Shown here: positions 1-7,361 of the stretch, one piece after another
Position numbering within the stretch: position 1 is the first letter of the stretch
How the letters are laid out: each line of letters starts with the position of its first letter
Origin: Clostridiales bacterium
GTDB lineage: Bacteria; Bacillota; Clostridia; Christensenellales; CAG-138
Reading direction: 5' to 3'
Assembly (NCBI GenBank): GCA_009783775.1
Contig: WRCT01000008.1
Span: 1 to 24,094 of the forward strand
DNA: 24,094 nt
The notes under the pieces: generated by a model
What the model saw: only the letters and a program-made list of their open reading frames with translations
Database searches by the model: none
What the model was told of the DNA's origin: nothing
Position numbers and translations under genes: made by a program

Positions 1-1049
1 TCCGCGCGGTAGCTCTCCTTGAGCTTCTCCGCGTCCATGCCCATGTAGCCCATGTAATCCTGCAACGACAGGCCCGAGCTTTGCAGCCGATAGGCCAGGT
101 CGCGCAGCATATAGTCCACCTGCCGCTCGACCATGCAGTCGGGAATCTCGACGCTCGCGTTCTCGCAGGCGGCCTTGAGCGCGGCGTTCTCGCGGGCCGC
201 CTTGGCGCGTTCGCTCTTTTGGCCTTCCAGTTCTTCCCGCTTTTTGGCCTTCCACTCGGCGACGCTGTCAAACTCCGAAATGTCCTTGATGAACTCATCG
301 TCCAATTCGGGCAGCTGCTTTTCGGAAATGGCCTTTACCTTGCAGGCAAAGACGGCCGCTTTTCCCGCCAGTTCGTCCGCGTGGTACTCTGCGGGGAAGG
401 TGACGGTAACATCGCAATCCTCGCCGACGGCCTTGCCGACCAATTGCTCTTCAAAGCCCGGGATAAAGGTCCCGCTGCCGATGTGCAGGGTCTGATCCTC
501 GCCCGTGCCGCCGTCAAACTTCACGCCCCCCACACTGCCCGAGTAGTCCAGGGTAATGCGGTCGCCATCTTTCACTTCGGTTCGATCCGAATCCACAAAA
601 CGCGCCTGTTTCTCGCGTTCGGCCTCCAGCGCCCCGTCCACCTCCGCGTCCTCAACAGTATACTCTTGGGCGGGAATGCCTATACCCTTGTACTGTCCCA
701 GCGTCACATCGGGCTTGAGCTGCACGCCGGCGGTGAACACCAAATCCTCGCCCGCGCCGATGGTTTCGATCTCGATTTCCGGCTTGTCCACGGCGATGAG
801 CGCGTGCTCAGCCAGCGCCGCGTCATAGGCGTCGCCCCAGCAGAGTTCGAACGCGTCCTCATAAAAGACGGATTCGCCGTACATTTGCTCGATCATGCGG
901 CGCGGCGCTTTGCCCTTGCGAAAGCCCGGCACGTTGTAGCGTCCCGCGTTTTTGCGGCAGGCGATCTCAATGCTCTTGGCGAAAGCCTCCGCCGGCACCG
1001 TAACGGTAATCTTTACTTTGTTGTTTTCCAGTTTTTCAATTTTTGTCAT
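1..1049 (-). CDS. tig: Trigger factor, C-terminus cut by window edge
   Basis: Ribosome-associated chaperone and peptidyl-prolyl isomerase that meets nascent chains at the exit tunnel. The first 349 residues are in the window. The N-terminal ribosome-binding domain carries the family signature GFRKGKAP at residues 42-49. A central FKBP-type PPIase domain follows at about residues 155-240 (VKDGDRITLDYSG, then FIPGFEEQLVG). The start of the helical C-terminal chaperone domain comes next and runs off position 1. Family members are about 430 residues, so roughly 80 are missing. The ATG at 1049-1047 is chosen because it opens directly on the conserved N-terminus (MTKIEKLENNKVKITVTV) and follows a G-rich stretch, AACGGGGGAAAC. 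It is divergent from thrS across a 152-nt gap. Identity is secure. Confidence 0.95.
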   Translation of the reverse strand, partial: MTKIEKLENNKVKITVTVPAEAFAKSIEIACRKNAGRYNVPGFRKGKAPRRMIEQMYGESVFYEDAFELCWGDAYDAALAEHALIAVDKPEIEIETIGAGEDLVFTAGVQLKPDVTLGQYKGIGIPAQEYTVEDAEVDGALEAEREKQARFVDSDRTEVKDGDRITLDYSGSVGGVKFDGGTGEDQTLHIGSGTFIPGFEEQLVGKAVGEDCDVTVTFPAEYHADELAGKAAVFACKVKAISEKQLPELDDEFIKDISEFDSVAEWKAKKREELEGQKSERAKAARENAALKAACENASVEIPDCMVERQVDYMLRDLAYRLQSSGLSLQDYMGYMGMDAEKLKESYRA

Positions 1050-1098
1050 TCTTTTGTTTCCCCCGTTTTAGTCGGATAATTCCCCAGTATTTATCATT

Positions 1099-1127
1099 AT
1101 TGTAGCACAGCCAATTCCAATGCGCAA
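1099..1127 (-). promoter_or_regulatory. Predicted tig promoter
   Basis: On the minus strand a TTGCGC -35 (1127-1122) and a TACAAT -10 (1104-1099) are separated by 17 nt. A TGC precedes the -10, making an extended -10 (TGn). It lies about 50 nt upstream of the tig start, back to back with the thrS promoter. Seen by eye; the start site is not mapped. Confidence 0.6.
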
Positions 1128-1129
1128 GT

Positions 1130-1157
1130 TTGACACGTTACACAAAAGTGATATAAT
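1130..1157 (+). promoter_or_regulatory. Predicted thrS promoter
   Basis: A perfect TTGACA -35 (1130-1135) and a perfect TATAAT -10 (1152-1157) with a 16-nt spacer. The predicted start, near 1164, leaves a leader of only about 38 nt before the thrS ATG. That is too short for the T-box leader that commonly controls thrS in Firmicutes. Confidence 0.8.
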
Positions 1158-1201
1158 AGTGAAAATTCCTAAAACACATTTTAATAAGCAGGACAAACAC
1201 T

Positions 1202-3133
1202 ATGAACATTACCTTTCCCGACGGCAACGTCAAAACCTATCCGGACGGTTCAACCGCCCTGGATATCGCAAACGACATCTCCCCGCGCCTGGCCAAGGCC
1301 ACGCTTTGCTGCGAGGTAAACGGGGCGCGGCAGGACGCATTTATGCCCATCACGGGCGACGCGGCGGTGCGGTTCTGCACCTTTGACGATGAGGGCGGCC
1401 GCTGGGCCTACCGCCACACGGCGGCGCATATTCTGGCGCAGGCCGTCAAACGCTTGTATCCCGACGCCAAACTCGCCATCGGCCCCGCGATCGAAAACGG
1501 GTTCTACTATGACTTTGATGTCGAGACGCCCTTCACGCCGGAGGACCTGGCCAAGATCGAAAAAGAAATGGAGCGGATCGCGCAAGAGAATCTGACGGTC
1601 GCGCGCTTTGCCCTGCCCCGCGATGAGGCCCTGGTCTTTGCGGCGGGCGAGCCCTACAAGGTCGAGCTGATCGAAGAACTGCCCGAGGACGAGGAGATCA
1701 CCTTCTACCGTCAGGGCGACTTTACCGATCTCTGCGCGGGCCCGCACGTGCCCGCCACGGGCCGCGTCAAGCATTTCAAGCTCTTGTCCGCGACGGGCGC
1801 CTACTGGCGCGGCAGCGAAAAAAACAAAATGCTCCAGCGTATCTACGGCACGGCCTATGACAAGCGCGCCGATCTGGACGACCATTTGACCCGTCTTGAG
1901 GAGGCCAAAAAGCGCGACCACAACCGGCTGGGCCGCGAACTGGAGCTGTTCACCACGGTCGATCTGATCGGCCAGGGCCTGCCGATCTTGCTGCCCAAGG
2001 GCACGCGCGTCATTCAAATCCTCCAGCGTTTTGTGGAGGACGAGGAACAGCGGCGCGGCTATCAGCTGACCAAGACCCCGCTCTTTGCCAAGCGCGAGCT
2101 GTTCAAGCTCTCGGGCCACTGGGATCACTACCGCGAGGGAATGTTCGTCATCGGCGATTATGAGGACGAAGAGGCCGAGGTCTTTGCCCTGCGCCCCATG
2201 ACCTGCCCCTTCCAGTTCATGGCCTATCTCAACCGCTCCCGCTCCTACCGCGATCTGCCGCTGCGCTACAACGAGACCGCGACGCTCTTCCGCAACGAGT
2301 CCAGCGGCGAAATGCACGGCCTGATTCGCCTGCGTCAGTTCACGATTTCGGAGGGCCATCTGGCCTGCCGCCCCGACCAGGTCGAGCAGGAGTTTCGCGG
2401 CTGCCTGGATCTGGCCCAGTTCATGCTGGACGCGGTCGGCTTGGATGAGGACGTGAGCTACCGTTTCTCCAAATGGGACGAAAACAACAAGGAAAAATAC
2501 ATTGGCGCGAAGGAGACCTGGGAATCCACACAGGACCAAATGCGCGAGATCTTAAACAAAACCGGCCTGCCCTATACCGAGGCTGAGGGCGAGGCGGCCT
2601 TCTACGGGCCGAAACTCGACATTCAGATCCGCAACGTGCACGGCAAGGAGGACACCTTAATCACGATCCAAGTCGACTTCCAGCTGGCGGAGCGTTTCGG
2701 CATGGTCTATACCGACAGCGACGGCGAAAAGAAATATCCCGTCGTCATTCACCGCACGAGTATCGGCTGTTATGAGCGCACCTTGGCCCTGCTCGTGGAA
2801 AAATACGCGGGGGCCTTCCCCGCCTGGCTCGCGCCCGTGCAGGTCAAGATCCTGCCCATCACCGACCGCACGGCGGACCTCTGCGCCGGGATCGCCCAAA
2901 AACTGCAGGCGCAGGGATTTCGCGCCGAAACCGACCTGCGCAATGAGAAAATCGGCTTTAAGATCCGCGAGGCGCAAATGCAGCGCGTACCCTATATGCT
3001 GGTATTAGGCGATAAGGAGGCCGAAAGCAACCTCGTCGCCGTCCGCTCCCGCAAAGACGGCGATTTGGGCACGATGACGCTGGAAGATTTTGCGGCAAAA
3101 CTGAAAGAGGAAGTGGACACCAGGGCAAGATAG
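1202..3133 (+). CDS. thrS: Threonyl-tRNA synthetase
   Basis: Cytoplasmic class II synthetase that charges tRNA-Thr. At 643 residues it is full length. Domain order: TGS domain (about 1-62); SAD editing domain with HTAAHILAQAV and the LCAGPHVP segment (about 75-220); class II catalytic core (about 240-535); C-terminal anticodon-binding domain from about 540 (VQVKILPITDRTADL). The expected zinc ligands are visible: Cys335 in RPMTCP, His386 in SEGH, His517 in VIHRTS. The core reads ESSGEMHGLIRLRQFTISEG, a variant of the usual EPSGSLHGLxRVRxFTQDDxH, but the motif 2 arginines are kept. The ATG at 1202 follows AGGACAAACACT and starts exactly at the TGS domain. No T-box precedes it. Downstream DNA is repeat debris. 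Confidence 0.97.
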   Translation: MNITFPDGNVKTYPDGSTALDIANDISPRLAKATLCCEVNGARQDAFMPITGDAAVRFCTFDDEGGRWAYRHTAAHILAQAVKRLYPDAKLAIGPAIENGFYYDFDVETPFTPEDLAKIEKEMERIAQENLTVARFALPRDEALVFAAGEPYKVELIEELPEDEEITFYRQGDFTDLCAGPHVPATGRVKHFKLLSATGAYWRGSEKNKMLQRIYGTAYDKRADLDDHLTRLEEAKKRDHNRLGRELELFTTVDLIGQGLPILLPKGTRVIQILQRFVEDEEQRRGYQLTKTPLFAKRELFKLSGHWDHYREGMFVIGDYEDEEAEVFALRPMTCPFQFMAYLNRSRSYRDLPLRYNETATLFRNESSGEMHGLIRLRQFTISEGHLACRPDQVEQEFRGCLDLAQFMLDAVGLDEDVSYRFSKWDENNKEKYIGAKETWESTQDQMREILNKTGLPYTEAEGEAAFYGPKLDIQIRNVHGKEDTLITIQVDFQLAERFGMVYTDSDGEKKYPVVIHRTSIGCYERTLALLVEKYAGAFPAWLAPVQVKILPITDRTADLCAGIAQKLQAQGFRAETDLRNEKIGFKIREAQMQRVPYMLVLGDKEAESNLVAVRSRKDGDLGTMTLEDFAAKLKEEVDTRAR

Positions 3134-3136
3134 TCA

Positions 3137-3258
3137 GATTCCAGATTCCAGACCCCAGTAGGGCGGGGGCGGGCGTTCGCTGTGCAGGCGTGATTATCAA
3201 TCGTCCGACTAATTCGCAGACTGCAAGAAAAAAGTAGGGGCGACCTTTGTTCGCCCGC
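3137..3258. repeat. Interspersed repeat debris 3' of thrS
   Basis: Starting 4 nt after the thrS stop there are two GATTCCA heptamers (3137-3150), a degenerate third, and then GTAGGGCGGGGGC. This is the same module that interrupts argS at 8744-8795. A degenerate GATTATCAATC block follows near 3190-3203. A second hairpin module lies at 3234-3258: GTAGGGGCGA, a 7-nt loop, TCGCCCGC, related to 15738-15762 and 21857-21937. The GGGCGA/TCGCCC hairpin may also end thrS transcription, but no clean U tract follows. No gene was found in this gap. Confidence 0.7.
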
Positions 3259-3274
3259 TTTGTTTGACACTATT

Positions 3275-3496
3275 CTATTCCATATATAACGTTTTCAAAT
3301 CTATTTTTAGCAGTTCCAAGAAAATCGGCAATTCTGAAACTTTCAGCTCCCGAATACCGACTTCAATCTTTGCCAAGGTTCCCCTCGACACATCACAGCC
3401 TGCAACTTGCAATTGCGCGGCGAACTGGTCCTGCGTGTAGCCGCGTTCTTTTCTTGCTTTTTTGATGTTTATCCCGATGGTTTTGTTCAAGTCCAT
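3275..3496 (-). CDS. XRE-family HTH transcriptional regulator
   Basis: A 73-residue protein consisting of one Cro/C1-type helix-turn-helix domain: NINIKKARKERGYTQDQ-like opening, recognition region SRGTLAKIE, and a hydrophobic last helix ending LKTLYME. The ATG at 3496 is preferred because GAGG lies 6 nt upstream; an in-frame TTG four codons earlier lacks such a site. It is divergent from the small Cys-rich gene, with a 93-nt shared control region holding the inverted repeat at 3519-3564. Single-domain XRE proteins of this size are typically phage-, plasmid- or toxin-system-type repressors. Target unknown; autoregulation is an inference. Confidence 0.85.
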   Translation of the reverse strand: MDLNKTIGINIKKARKERGYTQDQFAAQLQVAGCDVSRGTLAKIEVGIRELKVSELPIFLELLKIDLKTLYME

Positions 3497-3518
3497 GACT
3501 GTCCTCAACGCTCTATTT

Positions 3519-3564
3519 TAGAACACTCTTGATTTTAGGGTATGAAACGCGTATAATTGTTCTA
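3519..3564. promoter_or_regulatory. Promoter flanked by a 7-bp inverted repeat
   Basis: A plus-strand promoter TTGATT (3529-3534), 17-nt spacer, TATAAT (3552-3557) serves the gene at 3590. It is framed exactly by TAGAACA (3519-3525) and its reverse complement TGTTCTA (3558-3564). The arms sit upstream of the -35 and over the start region, where a repressor such as the adjacent XRE protein could act on both divergent genes. The promoter is fairly clear; the operator role is inference. Confidence 0.5.
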
Positions 3565-3589
3565 TAACAGAGCAAACGGGAGAGTACAT

Positions 3590-3790
3590 ATGGAAATACA
3601 ATGTGGCAATCATTTTTGCATATACTATGATAATGCCGTGTGCCTATTAAACTCTGTGTCTCTGGACATCGTTGGCCTTTGCAGCAATTGTATTTATGTA
3701 GATATTGAGCAGGAGTATTTGGCAACGCAAAGAAAAAGACTGCTCCGTGAACTGGAGCAGCCGGATGACGCTTGGAGACCCGTTACTTAA
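3590..3790 (+). CDS. Small Cys-rich hypothetical protein
   Basis: A 66-residue protein starting MEIQCGNHFCIYY. Five cysteines are arranged C-x4-C-x7-C-x13-C-x2-C (Cys5, 10, 18, 32, 35), which suggests a small metal-binding fold. A charged helix follows (EQEYLATQRKRLLRELEQ). It resembles short Cys-containing hypothetical proteins common in clostridia; I know no assigned function. The ATG at 3590 is preferred over the in-frame one at 3557 because GGGAGAG precedes it and the promoter -10 ends at 3557. The stop overlaps the convergent holA stop by 8 nt. The gene is AT-richer than its neighbours, as is the XRE gene. Confidence 0.65.
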   Translation: MEIQCGNHFCIYYDNAVCLLNSVSLDIVGLCSNCIYVDIEQEYLATQRKRLLRELEQPDDAWRPVT

Positions 3791-4754
3791 AACATTCAAA
3801 TAAGACCAAAAAAAGCGAATCGCTGTCGGTGGCGAGGCCCTGTTTGAGTTTGAAGTCCACTTCGGACAGGCGGATGACGGCACCCCGCAACATTTCGAGG
3901 GAGCATTTCTTCGCGGCTGTGATGGACTTTTCCGCGGCGTAGGGGCTGCCGCCGAGTTCACGAATGATGGTTTGGGGCGGCGTTTTGGTCTCCAGCAGCT
4001 CGCGGGCGATCAGCATCTTCCGCAGCCTGCCCTGCAAAAAATAAGCGATACGCAGCGCGGTCTCCCCGTTTTGCTGCATGATCCGTATGGCGCGCAGGCC
4101 GCCTTTGCGGTCGCCGCGCAAAAAGCAGTTCAGCATGGCAAAGATATCCGCCTCGGGCGAGGGCGTCACACAGCAGTCCAGCATTTCGGCCGTCACAACA
4201 TTGCCGTGTCCCGCGTAGCCGAACACCTTGGAGGCCTCATTTCGCAGGGCATAAGCGTCCGTGCCGACCAGTTCGACCAGCTTGCGCGCCAGCGTCCCGT
4301 CCAGCGTCACGCCGCAGAGCGCGGCCTCGCGCATGACCATCGAAACCGCCCGCTCCCTGGTCAGCGGCGCAAACTCCACCACGCGGCCCAGCGCGGCCAA
4401 CTTTTTCACCGCCGCCGTGTCCCGTGCCTTGCCGCGTTTTGCCGCGAGCAGAATCGTCTCGGGCGGCACTTTCGCCCGCGCCTCGATCAGTTTGTTCAAT
4501 TCCTCATCGGCCAAATCCCAAACCACGATCACGCGAAACCGGTCGAAAAACGGGGCCTGCGCGGCGGCGGCCAGCACCTCGGTTGCCAGCGGCGCGCGAA
4601 AGCGCGCGCGGTTCATATCGCGCATACCCTGATCCAACAGCGCCTCCACGCGCCCCAACGCCTCCTGCTTGGTCAGTTCCTCCTCGCCATGCAGCAAGTA
4701 CAGACCGGACAGGCTGTTGGACTGGGTCGATTTATAGAAGTCCGATTCGTTCAT
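3783..4754 (-). CDS. holA: DNA polymerase III subunit delta
   Basis: Clamp-loader delta subunit, which opens the beta sliding clamp during replication. At 323 residues it is close to the usual 330-345. Recognisable segments: N-terminal LYLLHGEEELTKQEALGRV (family GxxxYLLxGEE), the middle VVWDLADEEL region, TDAYALRNEASK, SPEADIFAMLNCFLRGDR and a C-terminal DFKLKQGLATDSDSLFLVLF. The ATG at 4754 is chosen because homology starts there. The frame stays open 42 codons further upstream, but that stretch is translated repeat DNA. No Shine-Dalgarno site is visible before this ATG, and a -10-like TATACT ends only 6 nt upstream, so a leaderless mRNA is possible. Convergent with the Cys-rich gene. Confidence 0.92.
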   Translation of the reverse strand: MNESDFYKSTQSNSLSGLYLLHGEEELTKQEALGRVEALLDQGMRDMNRARFRAPLATEVLAAAAQAPFFDRFRVIVVWDLADEELNKLIEARAKVPPETILLAAKRGKARDTAAVKKLAALGRVVEFAPLTRERAVSMVMREAALCGVTLDGTLARKLVELVGTDAYALRNEASKVFGYAGHGNVVTAEMLDCCVTPSPEADIFAMLNCFLRGDRKGGLRAIRIMQQNGETALRIAYFLQGRLRKMLIARELLETKTPPQTIIRELGGSPYAAEKSITAAKKCSLEMLRGAVIRLSEVDFKLKQGLATDSDSLFLVLFECFK

Positions 4755-4760
4755 GGGGAA

Positions 4761-4789
4761 AGTATACCATTGTAAACTACAAACTACAA
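4761..4789 (-). promoter_or_regulatory. Candidate leaderless holA promoter
   Basis: On the minus strand a TATACT -10 (4766-4761) lies 17 nt from a TTGTAG hexamer (4789-4784). The latter is inside the arm of the repeat element at 4773-4911. The -10 ends 6 nt before the holA ATG, so transcription would begin at or next to the start codon. The -10 is good and the -35 is weak. Confidence 0.4.
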
Positions 4790-4911
4790 TGTACAAACTA
4801 CAATTGAGGAAAAAACGCACCGGCGTTTTCTTGAAAGATAAAATGATATTAAAAAAACAGCCGCGCTGTTTTATCGTCAATTGTAGTTTGTAGTTTGTAC
4901 ATTGTAGTTTA
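4773..4911. repeat. Hairpin-bearing inverted-repeat element, copy 1
   Basis: A 139-bp MITE-like element. Each 35-nt arm is built from AAACTAC/ACAATGTAC units: 4773-4807 and, as the near inverse, 4877-4911. The unit order is permuted between the arms. Inside are two hairpins: AAAACGC-ACCG-GCGTTTT (4812-4829) and AAAACAGC-CGC-GCTGTTTT (4854-4872). The right arm is identical in sequence to that of copy 2 at 9090-9215, and both copies have the same orientation. The right end supplies the stop codon of the P-type ATPase gene, and the left end supplies a possible -35 for holA. No transposase is present. Confidence 0.85.
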
Positions 4912-7155
4912 CCTTACAGGTAGCCGCAACAATCCCTCCACCCACCTTCTGAACAACGAAAGCAGCGGATACGCCCCTGCCGCCATCACGGCCAGCATAA
5001 TGACAGAGGCCAAATCGGGCAGGCCGATGTCCAGCAGCGCCTTGAGCACGATCAGCGCGGCGAACATGAGCAGCGTCATCAGCACGCAGAGGATCGCGCG
5101 CACGCGCGTCATGGGCACGCAGATGTGGTAGAGCGTGATCAAAGACGAGACTGCCGTCAGATAGATGACAAGGGTGTGAATCTGCGCGTCGGTAAAGTGA
5201 AAAATCGGCAGCGCAAACATCGCCAGCAGCACGAAGATCAGATTCAGTAGGGCGGCGGGCAGGGCCAGCGCCAGCATACTCTTGATGAAATTGCCGTAAA
5301 ACAATTCCCGGTTGGGCTCCAATGCCAGCACCATGGAGGGGATCGTCACCGCAAAGAACCCCATGATCGTCCACTGAATGTTTTGGTAAGGGTAAGGCAG
5401 GGCAAAGAGCAGCATAAGCAGGGCGACCGAGAAGGAGAAGATGCTTTTTTTCATGAACAGCTGAGCGGAGCGCATGATCTTGCTCACCACGCGCCGGCCC
5501 TCTAGGATCACTTGCGGCAGGGTGGCAAAGTCGTTGTCTAAAAGCACCAGCTGCGCCACCTGCTTGGGCGCGTCGGAGCCCGCCGCCATCGCGATCGCGC
5601 AGTCCGCCACGCGCAGGGCGGGCAGGTCGTTCACCCCGTCCCCCACCATGGCCACGACCAAGCCGTGCTTTTTTAATGCCTCCACCAGCTGCGCCTTGCG
5701 GTCGGGTGTGACGCGGGCAAAGAGCCGGTGTGTTTCCACGGCCTGCAAAAAGGCCTCGTCGGTCTCAAGCGCCGAGCAGTCCGCGACCTCGCCTTCCAAC
5801 CCCAATTTTTTTGCCACCGCGCGCACCGTGTTCACATAGTCGCCGGAGACCAAGCAGACGTCCACCTGCTCCCGCTTGAAAAAGGCGAGCGTCTCGGGCA
5901 CATTTTCGCGGATCGTGTCCTTTAGCACCAATAGCGCGAGCGGGACCTCGTCCCCCACAAAAAGCAGCACGCGCAGACCCTCGTCCGCGAACCGGTCGAT
6001 CTCGGCCTGCAGCCAGTCGGGCAAGGCGGGCAGGACCCAGTCGGGCGCGCCCACGGCGTAGAGCCCGCTTTCAAATTTCATTTCCGTCCGCTTGCGCGCC
6101 GAGGAAAAGGGATAAATCTCGATCGGTTCCTCGGTCGCCGCGCAGGAGAACAGATCCGCCAGCGCGGTCGCGGTCGCGTTGTCCTTGGGCATGGCCAGTA
6201 CAAAATTGCACAGCGCCTCATGCGCGTGCTCCGGCAGCGGGCCGAGCGTGCCGTCCGTCAGACCGTAGGTTTCGGCGCAGGTCAGCTTGCCGTCGGTTAA
6301 GGTGCCCGTCTTGTCCACGCAAAGCACATTCACGCCCGCCAGCGCCTCAATGCAGTAGAGGTCACGGGTCAGCGCGTGTTTTTTGCCCAGGCGCAGCACG
6401 CCCAGCGCCAAAGAGACGGAGGCCAAAAGCATTAAACCCATCGGCATAACGGAGAGCATGGCGGCGGAAACGTGCACCACCGCGTCCTCAATCCCGAAAC
6501 GGCGCAGCTCGGTGACCAGCAGCAGCGCGCCCACGGGCAGGATCGACAGCCCCGCCGTGGCCGCAATGCGTTTGAGGTCGCGCATGAGCTTGGAACGCGG
6601 CGCGCGGTAGGTTTTCACCACGTCCTCCAGCTTGCGCATATAGCTGTCCCGTCCGGTGCAAAGCGCCTCAGCCTCGCACTGGCCCGAGACCACAATGCTG
6701 CCGGCCAGCACCTCCTGCCCGCGCTGTTTGAGCTGGGGCAGGCTTTCGCCGGTGAGCAGGCTTTCGTTCACCTCCACCGCGCCGTTGCGAATGGCGCAGT
6801 CCACGGCCACCTGCTGTCCGGCGGAAAAGCGGCAGAGGTCGCGGCATTCGACCTGCTCGGCGGGGATTCCCGTAAAGCCGCCCTCCCGTTTCACCTCCAC
6901 GCGAGGCTCGATTTGCAGGGAAAGCTTGTCGACCGCGCGCTTGGCGCGGTATTCCTGAAACACGCCGATGGCCAGATTGGCAAACACCGTGGAGAGATAG
7001 AGCAGGTTCTTATAGGACCCGACCAGAATCAGCGGCACGGCCAGCACCAGACAAATCAGATTGAATACGGTGCATAAGTTTTTGACAATAATATGCCCTA
7101 AAGAGAACGCCAATAAAGATCTATCATCGGGCCGTTTTGCCAAAAAAGATTTCAT
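4909..7155 (-). CDS. P-type cation-transporting ATPase
   Basis: Membrane ATPase that pumps a cation using a phospho-aspartate intermediate. At 748 residues it is full length for a pump without N-terminal metal domains. Visible: actuator loop LLTGES (TGES at 135-138), phosphorylation motif DKTGTLT with Asp281, hinge GDGVND at 505-510, transmembrane pairs near 20-65 and 200-250, and four to six C-terminal segments (about 575-740). The M4 ion-site region reads SVMPMGLMLLASVSLALGV. The Pro-x-Gly-Leu pattern resembles the CtpE/YfgQ-like group rather than heavy-metal CPC pumps, but the PEGL glutamate of calcium pumps is replaced by Met239. Substrate not assignable. The ATG at 7155 gives the expected short N-terminus; its Shine-Dalgarno is weak. 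The stop codon lies in the repeat element. Confidence 0.9.
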   Translation of the reverse strand: MKSFLAKRPDDRSLLAFSLGHIIVKNLCTVFNLICLVLAVPLILVGSYKNLLYLSTVFANLAIGVFQEYRAKRAVDKLSLQIEPRVEVKREGGFTGIPAEQVECRDLCRFSAGQQVAVDCAIRNGAVEVNESLLTGESLPQLKQRGQEVLAGSIVVSGQCEAEALCTGRDSYMRKLEDVVKTYRAPRSKLMRDLKRIAATAGLSILPVGALLLVTELRRFGIEDAVVHVSAAMLSVMPMGLMLLASVSLALGVLRLGKKHALTRDLYCIEALAGVNVLCVDKTGTLTDGKLTCAETYGLTDGTLGPLPEHAHEALCNFVLAMPKDNATATALADLFSCAATEEPIEIYPFSSARKRTEMKFESGLYAVGAPDWVLPALPDWLQAEIDRFADEGLRVLLFVGDEVPLALLVLKDTIRENVPETLAFFKREQVDVCLVSGDYVNTVRAVAKKLGLEGEVADCSALETDEAFLQAVETHRLFARVTPDRKAQLVEALKKHGLVVAMVGDGVNDLPALRVADCAIAMAAGSDAPKQVAQLVLLDNDFATLPQVILEGRRVVSKIMRSAQLFMKKSIFSFSVALLMLLFALPYPYQNIQWTIMGFFAVTIPSMVLALEPNRELFYGNFIKSMLALALPAALLNLIFVLLAMFALPIFHFTDAQIHTLVIYLTAVSSLITLYHICVPMTRVRAILCVLMTLLMFAALIVLKALLDIGLPDLASVIMLAVMAAGAYPLLSLFRRWVEGLLRLPVR

Positions 7156-7157
7156 AC

Positions 7158-7186
7158 TTCACATTTTTCCACCATAGCGGTATAAT
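7158..7186 (+). promoter_or_regulatory. Predicted argS promoter
   Basis: TTCACA (7158-7163), 17-nt spacer and TATAAT (7181-7186). The predicted start is near 7193, giving a leader of about 170 nt. The -35 lies 3 nt upstream of the divergent ATPase start codon, so transcription from here and initiation of the ATPase gene occupy the same DNA. Confidence 0.7.
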
Positions 7187-7201
7187 AATACTGGGGCGCC
7201 C

Positions 7202-7354
7202 CTAAAAACTCTGGGCGCACATCTTCACCGCGCCTTTGACCGCACTTCTTTGGCAAAAAGCCTCGGAATAGGTCTACGGCTATTCCTGCGTTTTTTGCCT
7301 GTGAACTACGGCCAAATTCACGGCAAATCTGCACACCGATAGTTTTTAGAGGAG
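7202..7354 (+). ncRNA. Structured argS leader, candidate cis-regulatory RNA
   Basis: The leader is closed by a perfect 9-bp helix, CTAAAAACT (7202-7210) with AGTTTTTAG (7341-7349). The helix ends on the first base of the GAGGAG ribosome-binding site (7349-7354) and can extend past one mismatch to cover two more of its bases. Inside are GGCGC/GCGCC (7214-7218 with 7230-7234) and a long hairpin GGCAAAAA/TTTTTGCC (7252-7259 with 7292-7299) topped by GAATAG/CTATTC (7266-7271 with 7280-7285). A competing hairpin pairs TTTGCC-GTGAA (7294-7305) with TTCACGGCAAA (7317-7327), using the same 3' strand. No T-box motif (GGUGGxACCGCG) is present. Switch behaviour is inference; the structures were found by eye. 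The sequence could also be a repeat or act on the opposite strand. Confidence 0.45.
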
Positions 7355-7361
7355 CCCTTGA

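Noticed and set aside
1250..2539. 429-codon open frame antisense to thrS
   Set aside because: Mirror of a GC-rich gene: composition is that of a reverse-complement shadow, no domain is recognisable, and thrS is unambiguous.
3513..3725. 70-codon minus-strand frame over the XRE/Cys-rich control region
   Set aside because: It overlaps the promoter and the Cys-rich gene, with no ribosome-binding site and no recognisable protein.
4755..4880. 42-codon N-terminal extension of HolA
   Set aside because: It translates repeat DNA (4773-4880 belongs to the element), and HolA homology starts at the ATG at 4754.
7221..7240. ACCGCG in the argS leader as a T-box core
   Set aside because: The preceding GGUGG and the surrounding antiterminator are missing, and there is no Stem I pattern.
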